From Bacillota bacterium (GTDB taxonomy: Bacteria; Bacillota; Bacilli; Bacillales_A; Planococcaceae), in the NCBI GenBank assembly GCA_023405135.1, contig JAEXYZ010000018.1, positions 1-39,329 of the forward strand: a stretch of 39,329 bases of DNA, in the 5' to 3' direction. Position 1 is the stretch's first letter. Each line of letters opens with the position of its first letter. The position numbers and the translations under genes are program-made. Positions 25,756 to 34,240 of this stretch are shown here, piece by piece. The notes beneath the pieces were generated by a model. The model worked only from the letters and a program-made list of their open reading frames with translations. It was not told the DNA's origin and made no database searches.

Positions 25756-25783
25756 ACGCAACCACTATGTTAAATGGTTGCGT
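25756..25783 (-). terminator. Terminator of the aminotransferase gene
   Basis: A 9-bp stem ACGCAACCA (25756-25764) and TGGTTGCGT (25775-25783) is followed by TTTCTTT on the minus strand, 9 nt after the stop codon. Confidence 0.75.
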
Positions 25784-25792
25784 CTAGTTATC

Positions 25793-26857
25793 TTATAATC
25801 TAATTGTCCATCCAAACGTATCTTCAATTGAGCCGTTTTGGATGCCTGTTAATGTATTATAAAGCATTTGTGAAACTTCGCCAATTTCACCTTTATTAAT
25901 AATATATTTTTCATTTAAATATTTTAGTTCTCCTACTGGTGAAATAACTGCTGCTGTACCAGTACCGAATACTTCTTCTAATGTACCGTTGTTATGCGCT
26001 TCAACTACTTCATCGATTGAAATTCGACGTTCTTCAACAGGAATATTTTTAGATTTTAATACTTGAATCATCGAGTCACGTGTAATCCCAGGTAAAATGC
26101 TACCATTTAATTCTGGTGTAATAACAGTTCCGTTAATTTTAAAGAAGATATTCATACTTCCTACTTCCTCTACATAACGGTTTTCTTTTCCATCTAACCA
26201 CAATGTTTGTGCATAGCCTTCTTTACTAGCAATTTCTTGCCCTTTTAGAGCACTTGCATAGTTTCCACCAGTTTTCGCTTCACCAGTACCCCCTCTTACA
26301 GCACGAACAAATTGTTGCTCTACCATAATTTTAACAGGGTTAATACCTTCTTTATAATAAGAACCTGAAGGAGACATAATAATGATAAAGTGATATTTTT
26401 TAGAAGGATGTACTCCTAAATTAGCTTCAGTTGCAATAATAAATGGACGGATGTATAAAGATGTACCCGGTGCATTTGGAACCCAATCGCGGTCAATATT
26501 TACTAATTGCTTTAATGCTTCTAATGCATATTCTTCATCGATTTTCGGAATACATAAACGGTCATTCGAATTATTAAGACGGTTAAAATTACGATCCGGA
26601 CGGAATAAAAGGATGTCATTATCGACTGTTACATATGCTTTTAAGCCTTCGAATACAGATTGACCATAATGGAAAATCATTGCAGATGGGTCTAACGAAA
26701 TCGGTTGATATGGAATAATACGCCCATCATGCCATCCGATTCCATCCGTATAATCAAGAATAAACATATGATCTGTAAAATAATGTCCAAAACCTAATTC
26801 ATCAGGTGCTGGTTTTTGTTTCGGGTTTGTCGTTAACTGTGTTGTTATGTCTAACAT
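25793..26857 (-). CDS. ilvE: Branched-chain amino acid aminotransferase
   Basis: A 354-residue class IV PLP aminotransferase of the long (type II) form found in Bacillus. It has FHYGQSVFEGLKAY near 61, RPDRNFNRLNNSNDRLCIP near 85, LYIRPFIIATEANLGVHP near 134, the PLP Lys in GGTGEAKTGGNYASALKGQE near 190, EEVGSMNIFF near 231 and GTGTAAVISPVG near 301. It moves the amino group between leucine, isoleucine or valine and 2-oxoglutarate. ATG follows GGAGG. A CodY-like box lies 27-41 nt upstream of the start, which suggests repression when branched-chain amino acids and GTP are plentiful. It is a single gene, not in an ilv operon. Confidence 0.92.
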   Translation of the reverse strand: MLDITTQLTTNPKQKPAPDELGFGHYFTDHMFILDYTDGIGWHDGRIIPYQPISLDPSAMIFHYGQSVFEGLKAYVTVDNDILLFRPDRNFNRLNNSNDRLCIPKIDEEYALEALKQLVNIDRDWVPNAPGTSLYIRPFIIATEANLGVHPSKKYHFIIIMSPSGSYYKEGINPVKIMVEQQFVRAVRGGTGEAKTGGNYASALKGQEIASKEGYAQTLWLDGKENRYVEEVGSMNIFFKINGTVITPELNGSILPGITRDSMIQVLKSKNIPVEERRISIDEVVEAHNNGTLEEVFGTGTAAVISPVGELKYLNEKYIINKGEIGEVSQMLYNTLTGIQNGSIEDTFGWTIRL

Positions 26858-26883
26858 TTTTTGGCCTCCAATAATACAAGTTG

Positions 26884-26898
26884 AAAATTCTGAAAACT
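26884..26898 (-). promoter_or_regulatory. CodY-like box before ilvE
   Basis: The minus strand reads AGTTTTCAGAATTTT, matching 12 of 15 positions of the CodY motif AATTTTCWGAAAATT. CodY controls branched-chain amino acid genes in Bacillales, so position and target fit. No T-box leader is present. Confidence 0.6.
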
Positions 26899-27080
26899 AA
26901 GGATGTTTTTATCCTTAAATAATTCCATATAGTTATTTTACTATTTTACTTTAATTCTGAATATAAAACATCAATAAAATATGAAAATTGCAAATTTTAA
27001 TAAATTTAGTATATGTAATATAGTGAGGTTTTGAAACAACTATTATTTTAATCTTTTATAAAGCTTTTTAATTTAAGTAA

Positions 27081-27112
27081 AACGCTTTGAATTTAATTAA
27101 ATTCAAAGCGTT
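27081..27112. terminator. Perfect 32-nt palindrome after the GNAT gene
   Basis: AACGCTTTGAATTTAA is followed directly by its complement; the minus strand continues as TTTACTTAAATT. It lies 17 nt after the stop of the acetyltransferase gene and probably ends its transcript. Confidence 0.7.
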
Positions 27113-27128
27113 CGTAACTGAATAAACT

Positions 27129-27800
27129 TTATAGTGGAAGCAATTTCACTGTTTCTCTTGCTTGTAAGTCTTCTATCATTTGTAGCCATTCTTGAGGTTT
27201 GTTCGGTAATACCGCATAATAATCTTTTAAGAAATCGACTATTAAGCTTGAAGGAATTTCTGTCACACTTTCATCAGTTGGCATGAAGCAAAAATCTAGA
27301 CCTTTTACTGCTTCCCCATCATTTTTCCATGATGGATGTACATATGGGAAATCAAGACTTTGATAGCCAAGATGAGATAATACTTCACGACGAACAAAAG
27401 GATTCATTGGCTTTACACCACCAAATTCAAAATCCTCTCTTTCATATGGATCATATATTTCCGCAAAGCCACCAAATAACACTTTTCCATTTTGTTGTGC
27501 AAGCTGATTTAAGTCTTTTTGACGATTATTAGCTAAAAATCGACCGATAGAAAGTCCTGGACGACCGATAATTGTAAAATCTGTCATCGCGATATTCCAT
27601 TGAGGATAATAGCGATACTCAGTTGCCCCTACTACTTCATCTTCATGAACTGCAACAAACACTCGGATGCTTGGATCTTCAAGTGGCTCCTTCCAAAGTT
27701 CAAATTCTAATACTTCTTCTGGTGGAAATATTTCTCCTAGCAGCTTGTGCATTTTTGCAAATAGCGGATTTTCAATAGTTGTAATTCTAATATATTCCAT
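27129..27800 (-). CDS. GNAT-family acetyltransferase-like protein
   Basis: A 223-residue protein with the outline of a GNAT fold: an N-terminal strand and helix EYIRITTIENPLFAKMHKLL, then the central strands IRVFVAVHEDEVVGATEYRY near 45, and the region IGRPGLSIGRFLANNRQKDL near 78 where the acetyl-CoA loop is expected (usually R/QxxGxG/A). The C-terminal part (FGGVKPMNPFVRREVLSHLG) carries helices of unknown role. Acetyl acceptor unknown. ATG follows AAGGAG at 8 nt. Stands alone between two terminators. Confidence 0.65.
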   Translation of the reverse strand: MEYIRITTIENPLFAKMHKLLGEIFPPEEVLEFELWKEPLEDPSIRVFVAVHEDEVVGATEYRYYPQWNIAMTDFTIIGRPGLSIGRFLANNRQKDLNQLAQQNGKVLFGGFAEIYDPYEREDFEFGGVKPMNPFVRREVLSHLGYQSLDFPYVHPSWKNDGEAVKGLDFCFMPTDESVTEIPSSLIVDFLKDYYAVLPNKPQEWLQMIEDLQARETVKLLPL

Positions 27801-27899
27801 CTATAATTCTCCTTTTTCTAGTTAGTACATGCTACCATATTACAAAATCCTTTATGTCAAAGAAAGAAATTTGTATTCAAATGGTGAAAAGTATTGTCC

Positions 27900-28298
27900 T
27901 TAATGATTCCATTGTAATGATAAATTGTTTATGTTAATCATTACTTTCATTTGTTGAAGTAAATCTAGACCAAGTATTCCATCTAACGAAAATCCATAAT
28001 TCATCGCACCGATTTCGATAGGATAATTTTCTACTTTCATGTTTCCAATTTTTATTAGATCGACTACTTTTGAATAAACAAATTCTAGACCTCCAACTCC
28101 AACAATTGTATGAACTAAATCAGAACTTTCTGCTACAATACCAAGTGATTCTGCTACATCACTTGATACAATAGTAGTTGCAGAGCCAGTATCAACGAGC
28201 ACCCGTTTAAGCACTACCGCATGTCCATTAAAGCTCAATTCCATATCCGTCATTAATAACCCTTTATCAATCGTTAGCTTTTTAATTATAGCGCACAC
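27900..28298 (-). CDS. Retropepsin-like aspartic protease domain protein
   Basis: A 132-residue single-domain protein with the pepsin/retropepsin active-site motif VLVDTGSATTIVSSDVAESL near 35, the flap region and a second hydrophobic motif DGILGLDLLQQM near 111. Proteins of this clan AA group occur widely in bacteria, probably as dimers, mostly without known substrates. The N-terminal KKLTIDKGLL belongs to the domain, so I kept the GTG start at 28298 although its ribosome binding site is poor. An ATG at 28253 after AAAGGG is the alternative and would trim the first strand. Confidence 0.75.
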   Translation of the reverse strand: MCAIIKKLTIDKGLLMTDMELSFNGHAVVLKRVLVDTGSATTIVSSDVAESLGIVAESSDLVHTIVGVGGLEFVYSKVVDLIKIGNMKVENYPIEIGAMNYGFSLDGILGLDLLQQMKVMININNLSLQWNH

Positions 28299-28385
28299 CT
28301 ACCCATCTACTTTCAATCATAGACGCCTCATTTTCCCATCATTATATGCTTGTACAAGTGCCTTCATCACTTAATAATTCCAGTA

Positions 28386-28418
28386 AAAAAGAGAAAACGC
28401 CTTTATTTAAAGAGACGT
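28386..28418 (-). terminator. Possible terminator of the nitrilase-family gene
   Basis: On the minus strand an imperfect stem ACGTCTCTTTA with TAAAGGCGT is followed by TTTCTCTTTTTT, 15 nt after the stop codon. Confidence 0.5.
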
Positions 28419-28432
28419 AATAATTTTACAAA

Positions 28433-29224
28433 TTATAAATGTTTTGTTTCAACGAGTCCTGGAACTAACGAATAATCAAAATCTTTTAAATAAGGGATTT
28501 TTAATCTTACTTTATTTATTTCATTCAAATCTATATCGCATAGAAGAATTTCTTCGTCTAATCTCGAGCATTCATGAACAATAGCTCCCTTTGGATCAAT
28601 TAATTTGCTTTTACCACAGCTTTCTTCCCCAACTGTATTTACACCTAATACAAACACTGTATTATCTACAGCACGAGCTGGGAGTTGAATGTCCCATCTT
28701 TTTTCAGATGCTAGTTGAATGACTGAAGGTACGATAATCAATTGGGCACCTCTCAATGCTAAAATTCTGCTCATTTCAGGAAATTCAATATCATAACAAA
28801 TTAATGTACCAATACTACCGACAGAAGTATGTACCGGTTCATATTTTTTCTCACCTTGTTTAAAGTGAAGCTTCTCTTTATCCCAAAGAAAAGATTTATG
28901 ATAGATTTGTACAATTTCACCATTGTTTTCAATAACTGATGTTGCAATAAATAAATCTTCTCCTTTTTTATCTATAAAAGGTACAACTAACACTACACCA
29001 TATTGTTTTGCAATCTCTCGAAACTGTTCAACAATATCTCTTGTTTTTTGCTGCAATTTTAAAAATACTTCCTTTGTAAGATGATATCCACTAGACCAAA
29101 GCTCAGGCAATGCGATTAATTGTGCTCCCTTATGGATGGCTTCTAATACTAGTTTTTTTCCCTTTTCCTCATTTTTATCTATTTGACCTGATATTGATTC
29201 CAATTGTATAGCTGCAATCTTCAT
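28433..29224 (-). CDS. Carbon-nitrogen hydrolase (nitrilase/omega-amidase family)
   Basis: A 263-residue nitrilase-superfamily enzyme. The catalytic triad is visible: Glu in LIALPELWSSGY near 41, Lys in LWDKEKLHFKQGEKK near 110 and Cys in GTLICYDIEFPEMSR near 145. It hydrolyses a C-N bond of an amide; relatives include omega-amidase and 2-oxoglutaramate amidase, but the substrate cannot be told here. ATG follows GAGGTG. It is divergent from a MarR regulator gene, and the 140-nt space between holds a partly palindromic site, so the pair may form a repressor-target module. Confidence 0.85.
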   Translation of the reverse strand: MKIAAIQLESISGQIDKNEEKGKKLVLEAIHKGAQLIALPELWSSGYHLTKEVFLKLQQKTRDIVEQFREIAKQYGVVLVVPFIDKKGEDLFIATSVIENNGEIVQIYHKSFLWDKEKLHFKQGEKKYEPVHTSVGSIGTLICYDIEFPEMSRILALRGAQLIIVPSVIQLASEKRWDIQLPARAVDNTVFVLGVNTVGEESCGKSKLIDPKGAIVHECSRLDEEILLCDIDLNEINKVRLKIPYLKDFDYSLVPGLVETKHL

Positions 29225-29248
29225 ATGAACACCTCTTTTCTAGACTTT

Positions 29249-29266
29249 TTACACTAGTATGTACAA
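29249..29266. promoter_or_regulatory. Candidate MarR operator
   Basis: The 18-nt site TTACACTAGTATGTACAA has interrupted dyad symmetry (TTnnAC, 6 nt, GTnnAA). It lies between the divergent nitrilase-family and MarR genes, a typical place for a MarR-family operator. Confidence 0.35.
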
Positions 29267-29308
29267 TTTGAGATAATTTTACATATGCTTTTTATATGTT
29301 AAACAAGG

Positions 29309-29337
29309 TTGACGTTAAAACTACACTTATTTATAGT
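29309..29337 (+). promoter_or_regulatory. Sigma-A promoter of the MarR gene
   Basis: TTGACG (29309-29314), a 17-nt spacer and TATAGT (29332-29337). The predicted start near 29344 is 9 nt before the GGAG site used by the TTG at 29365, so the longer frame from 29296 cannot be fully transcribed from it. Confidence 0.7.
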
Positions 29338-29364
29338 AAAGTTATAAAGAATGGAGTGATTCTT

Positions 29365-29781
29365 TTGAAAAGTCAATATTTCTTTGATTTATTTAATGAA
29401 TGTCACTTACAAATAAATAATATAAAAGAAAGACTTTGGAACGAAATGAGCGACATTTACATTTCAAATTCTGAATGGTTCATTATGAGAATCATTTATA
29501 AAAATACTTCAAGAATGTCATACGTTTCTAAACAAATAAATATTTCTCGTCAGGCTACTCATAAATTTATTAAAAATCTTGAATCAAAAGGGTTGCTAAA
29601 GATTAGCAACTTACAAAATAATAAAAAGGATAAATGTGTTCAGCTAACAAAACTTGGAGAACAATGTGTTGATCAATACGATGTGTTAATGTCAAAACTT
29701 GACAATGAAATAGTCAAAAAATATGGACATAATCAATTTGAACTTTTAAATAAATTTTTGAAATCTCATTCAGAGTTTTAG
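29365..29781 (+). CDS. MarR-family regulator
   Basis: A 138-residue winged-helix regulator. The helix-turn-helix region is MSYVSKQINISRQATHKFIK near 51, followed by LESKGLLKISNLQNNKKDKC (the wing) and LTKLGEQCVDQYDVLMSKLD near 93. Length and helical flanks fit MarR dimers that bind short palindromes. The frame is open from an ATG at 29296, but GGAG at 29353 precedes the TTG at 29365 at 8 nt and a good promoter lies inside the longer frame, so the TTG was chosen. It probably controls itself and the divergent amidase gene. Confidence 0.82.
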   Translation: MKSQYFFDLFNECHLQINNIKERLWNEMSDIYISNSEWFIMRIIYKNTSRMSYVSKQINISRQATHKFIKNLESKGLLKISNLQNNKKDKCVQLTKLGEQCVDQYDVLMSKLDNEIVKKYGHNQFELLNKFLKSHSEF

Positions 29782-29791
29782 TCAAAACATT

Positions 29792-29814
29792 CTCACCCTC
29801 TAAAATGGTTGAGA
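29792..29814 (-). terminator. Weak hairpin between convergent genes
   Basis: CTCACCC and GGTTGAG form an imperfect stem between the MarR gene and the lipoprotein gene that faces it. No strong U-run; only a tentative terminator. Confidence 0.3.
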
Positions 29815-29828
29815 GGATAGCCTATCAT

Positions 29829-30269
29829 TTATTGTAATTCCTCTTCCAATACTTGACCTAATAAAATATTCTTTAATTTAATAGCATTGTCACCTTCTAA
29901 TTTACCGTACCCTTCTTCTTCATTATTGCTCATAATTATTACTTCATCATCACCAAACCAAATTTGATAAAGAAATAGCTTTTCAGCTTTCTTTTTTTCA
30001 TATGTAAAAAATAATGTAAGCAATAAATCTTCGGAGGTTGACATTTTCTTTAAAGAGTTTGGTTTCCATTTTACTTCATCAAAAAGACTTTTTATCGAAT
30101 CTAGTGTCACTAAATCCACAACAATGAATTCTTCTTCATACATTTCTATTTCTTCATCAGTTATTTTTTGTATATCAATTCTCGTTAAATACCAATTACC
30201 CTCATCTGAACAAGCACTTAATACACATGATAAAAGAACAATCAACATAAGACAGTGAATTTTTTTCAA
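29829..30269 (-). CDS. Lipoprotein of unknown function
   Basis: A 146-residue protein with a lipoprotein signal peptide (hydrophobic residues 6-18, lipobox LSAC at 17-20). The mature part is acidic, with runs such as DEEIEMYEEEF near 38 and MSNNEEEGYGKLEG near 113, and alternating strands (LLLTLFFTYEKK, KLFLYQIWFGDDEVIIM). I do not recognise the family. The start is a TTG, 10 nt after GGAGG. It stands alone and faces the MarR gene. Confidence 0.7.
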   Translation of the reverse strand: MKKIHCLMLIVLLSCVLSACSDEGNWYLTRIDIQKITDEEIEMYEEEFIVVDLVTLDSIKSLFDEVKWKPNSLKKMSTSEDLLLTLFFTYEKKKAEKLFLYQIWFGDDEVIIMSNNEEEGYGKLEGDNAIKLKNILLGQVLEEELQ

Positions 30270-30396
30270 TTATAAAGAGCCTCCAATTTTGTTTCATTGT
30301 CCAAAACCGCGGGCTACAATTCTCCATTATGTGGAATAGACAATTAGAATAAAACAACTATAAATGTGCACATTACATTCTAGGAGGTGAACAATT

Positions 30397-30579
30397 ATGA
30401 GTAAAAACAACAAAAAAACAATTAACGTCAGAACTCATAACAGTTTTGATATTTATAATTGCAATAGTAATGATAAAGATGAAAAAAGAAATGAAGAATT
30501 CGCTGCAGATTTTGACGACGAACTACAAGATAAAAATGTTGTAACAACTGAAAATCAGCAAACTTATAAAAAGAAATAA
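30397..30579 (+). CDS. Small hydrophilic protein of unknown function
   Basis: A 60-residue protein rich in Asn, Lys, Asp and Glu, with a basic N-terminus (MSKNNKKTINVRTHN), an acidic middle (DEKRNEEFAADFDDELQDKN) and a basic tail (TYKKK). It has no membrane segment and appears disordered. A very strong AGGAGGTG at 30382-30389 precedes the ATG at 8 nt, which argues for a real gene. In spore formers such small charged proteins are sometimes spore components, but nothing in the sequence proves it. Confidence 0.6.
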   Translation: MSKNNKKTINVRTHNSFDIYNCNSNDKDEKRNEEFAADFDDELQDKNVVTTENQQTYKKK

Positions 30580-30681
30580 TCCATTGATTTGTAGTTTAGA
30601 TTTTATCTTATATATACGTATGAAATTGTTTAAAAAAATAATACTTCACAAAATCAACATTGTTTTTTCTTATAATTCCAT

Positions 30682-30709
30682 AAAAGGTGAGGCTAAGAAC
30701 TCGCCTTTT
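30682..30709. terminator. Bidirectional terminator
   Basis: AAAAGGTGAG (30682-30691) pairs with CTCGCCTTTT (30700-30709) with one G-T mismatch. T-rich sequence follows on the plus strand; the hairpin begins at the stop codon of the YetF-family gene. Confidence 0.6.
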
Positions 30710-31395
30710 CAATTTTTACGATATAAATCAACAAAAAGATTACCGTTTCCATCAATTTGTGCTAAGAAAACTTCATTGATTGATTTTGCTCCATGTTTTT
30801 GTATTTCATTCATAAGCCATTTATTTGAATAGCCTAATATCGTTAAATTTTTCTCTAAAATATGACCATCCACTATTAAAAGACTAGGTGCATGTTCTAG
30901 TTTTACTTTCATCCCCAGTAAACGCGGTGTAATAGGTTCTAAATCAGATTTTTTCATTACACTAAGTTCTCCATTTGTTTCTAATATAGCGATTTCAACA
31001 TCATCGATTTTAAATACCCCTTCTTCCCGTAACAGCTTCATTAATTCATCTATTGCTAGTTGGTTTTTTTTCATCGTTTCTTCTAACACTTCCCCATTTT
31101 TAATAAGGATTGCTGGCTTGCCATCTGTGAACTGTAGAAACTTACGTGATTTCAACCCTAAAAACCCTACGACAATTGGGAAAATACCCCATATACCTAA
31201 AGCAACTAATCCATCTATTAATTCAATATTTTTATCTAACGACATCGTGGCAGCAATTGATCCGACAGTTATTCCAACAACATAATCAAAAAAAGTTAGA
31301 TGGGAAAGCTGTTTTTTGCCCATTATCCTCGTCAAAATGAGTAATACAATAAAAGCTGTTGTTGAGCGCATTAAAATTAATAAAAACTCAGGCAT
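30709..31395 (-). CDS. YetF/DUF421-family membrane protein
   Basis: A 228-residue protein with three N-terminal membrane segments and a cytosolic C-terminal domain of two similar halves. The family signature is RIMGKKQLSHLTFFDYVVGI near 23, then TVGSIAATMSLDKN, and KPAILIKNGEVLEETMKKNQ near 93. Relatives in Bacillus are YetF, YrbG, YkjA and YdfS, of which some affect spore properties; the function here is not known. A TTG at 31410 opens the frame earlier, but its GGGGGT is the ribosome binding site of the ATG at 31395, which was chosen. Confidence 0.85.
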   Translation of the reverse strand: MPEFLLILMRSTTAFIVLLILTRIMGKKQLSHLTFFDYVVGITVGSIAATMSLDKNIELIDGLVALGIWGIFPIVVGFLGLKSRKFLQFTDGKPAILIKNGEVLEETMKKNQLAIDELMKLLREEGVFKIDDVEIAILETNGELSVMKKSDLEPITPRLLGMKVKLEHAPSLLIVDGHILEKNLTILGYSNKWLMNEIQKHGAKSINEVFLAQIDGNGNLFVDLYRKN

Positions 31396-31614
31396 TCTGT
31401 ATACCCCCAATTAATTTTCAATATATGGTAAAAAGTAATTTATATTATTGGAATTTTCATCAAATAATATACAGTAATTGGATATTGTCTAGTGAATTTT
31501 CACTTAAGCCAAAGTTACTAATAAATCCATATGATTATCCCTCTCTATACAATAACTATTGTCTATGGTAATTTATCTTTAATAGTAATTTTTTTACATT
31601 AAGGGGTTAAGTTT

Positions 31615-32490
31615 ATGGGAAATTTATCAAAATCAAAAGTAATAGGTGGGATCGCGATGGTTGTTCTCATCTGGGGCTCCGTATGGCCAATTTACAAAAT
31701 TGCATTAAACTATGCCCCTCCCATTTTGTTTGCGGGGTTACGGTCCATTCTTGCAGGACTTTTATTTTCAACATTTTTGTTCCGTAAGTGGAGAAAAATT
31801 CGATTGAAGGAAGTTTGGCACATTTATTTAATTTCTTCCATTTTTAACGTTATAATCTTTTACGGCTGTCAATCAATAGGACTTCAATATTTACCAGCAG
31901 GACTATTTTCTGTAATCGTTTACTTACAGCCTGTACTTGTCGTTTTACTTGCGTGGCTATGGTTAAAGGAGTCTTTAACCACTATGAAAGTAGTAGGCAT
32001 CATTATTGGATTTTTAGGCGTTATTTTCGTTAGCTTAGAAGGAATTACAGGAAAAGTTTCTACAATTGGAATCTTATTAGCTCTTATTACTGGCATTGGT
32101 TGGGCAATTGGGACAATCTATGTAAAGAAAAAAACTACTTTAGTTAACGGGTTTTGGCTAGTTGCCATACAAAACTTAATTGGTGGGATCTTTTTATTTA
32201 TTGTTGGGATGAGTATAGAAGAAACTTCATCAATTAAATGGAACTTACCTTTCATTGTTACGCTACTATATGGAGCAATTTTTGGCGTAACGATTGCATT
32301 TCTTATCTATAATAAATTGATGAGTGCCGGTGAAGCGAGTAAGGTAAGCTCGTTTACATTTTTAGTACCGCTCATTTCAGTACTAATTGGAACACTCTTT
32401 TTAAATGAAGCTTTCACTCTTTCGCTTCTAGTAGGAATGATTTTAATATTAGGTAGTATTTTTATGATTAATAGAAAACGCATATCATAA
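31615..32490 (+). CDS. EamA-family (DMT) transporter
   Basis: A 291-residue integral membrane protein with ten hydrophobic segments in two EamA repeats (about residues 9-142 and 150-287). Visible are VLIWGSVWPIYKIAL near 18, PPILFAGLRSILAGLLFS near 35, LQPVLVVLLAWLWLKESLT near 103 and VPLISVLIGTLFLNEAFT near 250, the typical end-of-repeat helices with conserved Glu. Members export amino acids or other metabolites, or import sugars; the substrate is unknown. ATG follows AAGGGG at about 9 nt. Ends in a clear terminator. Confidence 0.88.
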   Translation: MGNLSKSKVIGGIAMVVLIWGSVWPIYKIALNYAPPILFAGLRSILAGLLFSTFLFRKWRKIRLKEVWHIYLISSIFNVIIFYGCQSIGLQYLPAGLFSVIVYLQPVLVVLLAWLWLKESLTTMKVVGIIIGFLGVIFVSLEGITGKVSTIGILLALITGIGWAIGTIYVKKKTTLVNGFWLVAIQNLIGGIFLFIVGMSIEETSSIKWNLPFIVTLLYGAIFGVTIAFLIYNKLMSAGEASKVSSFTFLVPLISVLIGTLFLNEAFTLSLLVGMILILGSIFMINRKRIS

Positions 32491-32500
32491 TAAATAAAGA

Positions 32501-32538
32501 GAGCTAAGAATTTTGCTTAAGATTCTTAACTCTTTTTT
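32501..32538. terminator. Terminator between EamA gene and MFS gene
   Basis: GAGCTAAGAAT (32501-32511) pairs with ATTCTTAACTC (32522-32532) with one mismatch, followed by TTTTTT on the plus strand. It lies between two convergent genes and may work for both. Confidence 0.8.
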
Positions 32539-32547
32539 ACTAGATTT

Positions 32548-33755
32548 TTATATTAATTGCATATTTGATTTTCTAAACAATAGCCAGCAAACAAGTGACA
32601 AAGCAGAGAATACAATTGTAATAATACCTAGCCCTGTTACGAAGTTTGACCATGATAGAGTACCTAAAATCATTCCAAATGATCCAAGCATCGTATAACC
32701 AAAATTAATTAATGATGCTGCAGAGCCAGTATCTGAATTTTGTTGATTTAATAATGTGTTTATCGCAAGTGGTCGAGTAATACTTGTAATCAACGAAAAT
32801 GGAATAAATGATAATAATAAAGCAACAGGAGTTATTTTCCCAAAAATTAGCACTGCTACACCACTAATTAGACAAATTATAAAAGCAATGGTGAAGTAAT
32901 TCATTATAGGAACTATCTTTATTATTTTAATAGATAAGATTGGACCAATCATTAACACAGATGCATTCATCGCAAAATAAAAACTATATGCTGTTTCCGA
33001 CAAGTTAAAAAAATCAACGTAAATATAAGAACTAACAGCGATATATGCCATGAATAAAGTAGATTGCAAGCCAACTATTAATAAGAAACTTGTAAATACT
33101 TTATTTTTGCAACAAGAAATAGTCTTCCAACACTTCTCCAAATTTCCCCTTGGAAGCGAACTTCTGGTTCTAACACTTCTTTCATTAACAACGTAGCAAT
33201 AATGCAAAGCAAGCTGATTCCTGCCAATACCCAGAAGGTTACTCGCCAAGACGCAAAATTAACGATAAAAGCTCCGATAACAGGCGCTAATATAGGAGCA
33301 AACATTGCCATTGATTGTACTGTAGCAAGAATAACATTACGTATTTTTCCATCAAAGCTGTCTTTTATTAATGCAGTTGAAATAACAACCATTGCTCCTG
33401 CCCCTAATGCTTCAAAAATACGAAAAATGATCAGCTGCCAAATGGATGTCGATAATGCACATAAAACACTTGATATCATGTAAATAAATAATCCTATTAG
33501 CAACACATTTTTTCGTCCATATTTATCGCTTATTGGACCGAAAAATAACATTCCAATTGCAAAGAAGAAGAAAAAACCTACTAACGTTAAATTTAAAATA
33601 CTTGCAGAAGTATTAAACAGTTTTGCCATCGTTGGTACTGCTGGTAAATACATATCTGTAGTAAGAGGAGCCGTCATATTTAAAACTGTTATTAAAATAA
33701 TTAGTCCTGTTCTTTTTAAATACCTCTGTTCGACTAATAATGATGATGAAACCAC
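32548..33755 (-). pseudogene. Bcr/CflA-type MFS exporter with a frameshift
   Basis: The N-terminal frame (to 33078) encodes six membrane segments with the Bcr/CflA pattern: TDMYLPAVPTMAKLFN near 33, GPISDKYGRKNVLLIG near 73 (motif A), RIFEALGAGAMVVISTALIK near 111 and APILAPVIGAFIV near 152. It goes astray after PEVRFQG. The other frame, open from 33249, supplies NKVFTSFLLIVGLQSTLFMA and the remaining helices to 32548. One missing base, for example in the GGGG run at 33146-33149, would join them into about 400 residues, the usual length. The frame opens at ATG 33785, but GAAGGGG precedes a GTG at 33755. Either a recent pseudogene or a sequencing error. Confidence 0.78.
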
Positions 33756-33785
33756 TTCATAATCCCCTTCCGTCACATATTCCAT

Positions 33786-34093
33786 TACTTATAACTATAA
33801 GTAAATATTCGACTCGTTTCTAGATATCTATGAAAAATCGAATTATTATTAGTTTTCAAGTTAAAATATGTATCTTAATTTTAGAATTTTTACTGAAACC
33901 GCAATCATTATGAACAATATGTGAAAAAATTCACTATCTATTTTATTTTCATAATTTTAGGTGTAGAATGGTCTCAAGTGATATATAACACAATAAAATT
34001 TGCCGAAGTAGATCAGTCGTTGTTATATAACAATTTTGTTAGTTTAATCATTAGTTCATATATTTAATTTAAAATTTGAGGAGGCGACCCTTT
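33786..34093. other. Intergenic region with a palindrome
   Basis: A 308-nt AT-rich gap between divergent genes. A perfect 14-nt palindrome TTGTTATATAACAA lies at 34020-34033, and a related ATATAACACAATAAAATTTG lies about 40 nt upstream, which could be repeated operator sites for the small gene that follows. No further gene seen. Confidence 0.35.
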
Positions 34094-34231
34094 ATGTGGG
34101 TACTAACAGTATTTGAACAAGAAACTTTTCGTATTTTTGAATTTGAAACAAAAGAAGAAGCTCAACTTCTACTTCAAAAGATTGAAAAACCAGCGATCAT
34201 TTCTTACACGAACTTAACTTGCGCAGCATAA
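34094..34231 (+). CDS. 45-residue protein of unknown function
   Basis: The sequence begins MWVLTVFEQETFRIFEFETK and ends KPAIISYTNLTCAA. It could form a small beta-hairpin with one helix (KEEAQLLLQKIEK). GAGG at 34081-34084 (GAGGAGG including the preceding bases) is 9 nt before the ATG, and a strong terminator starts 10 nt after the stop, so it is very likely a real single-gene unit. I know of similar short hypothetical proteins in Bacillales but no function. Confidence 0.7.
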   Translation: MWVLTVFEQETFRIFEFETKEEAQLLLQKIEKPAIISYTNLTCAA

Positions 34232-34240
34232 AACTAAAAG

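Noticed and set aside
26858..27128. T-box leader before the aminotransferase gene
   Set aside because: No T-box core or specifier-loop structure, and no terminator/antiterminator pair upstream of the start codon.
30334..30380. Sporulation-type (sigma-G-like) promoter before the 60-residue gene
   Set aside because: GAATA at 30347 and CATTACA at 30371 resemble the motif, but the spacing is too long and the start would fall inside the ribosome binding site.
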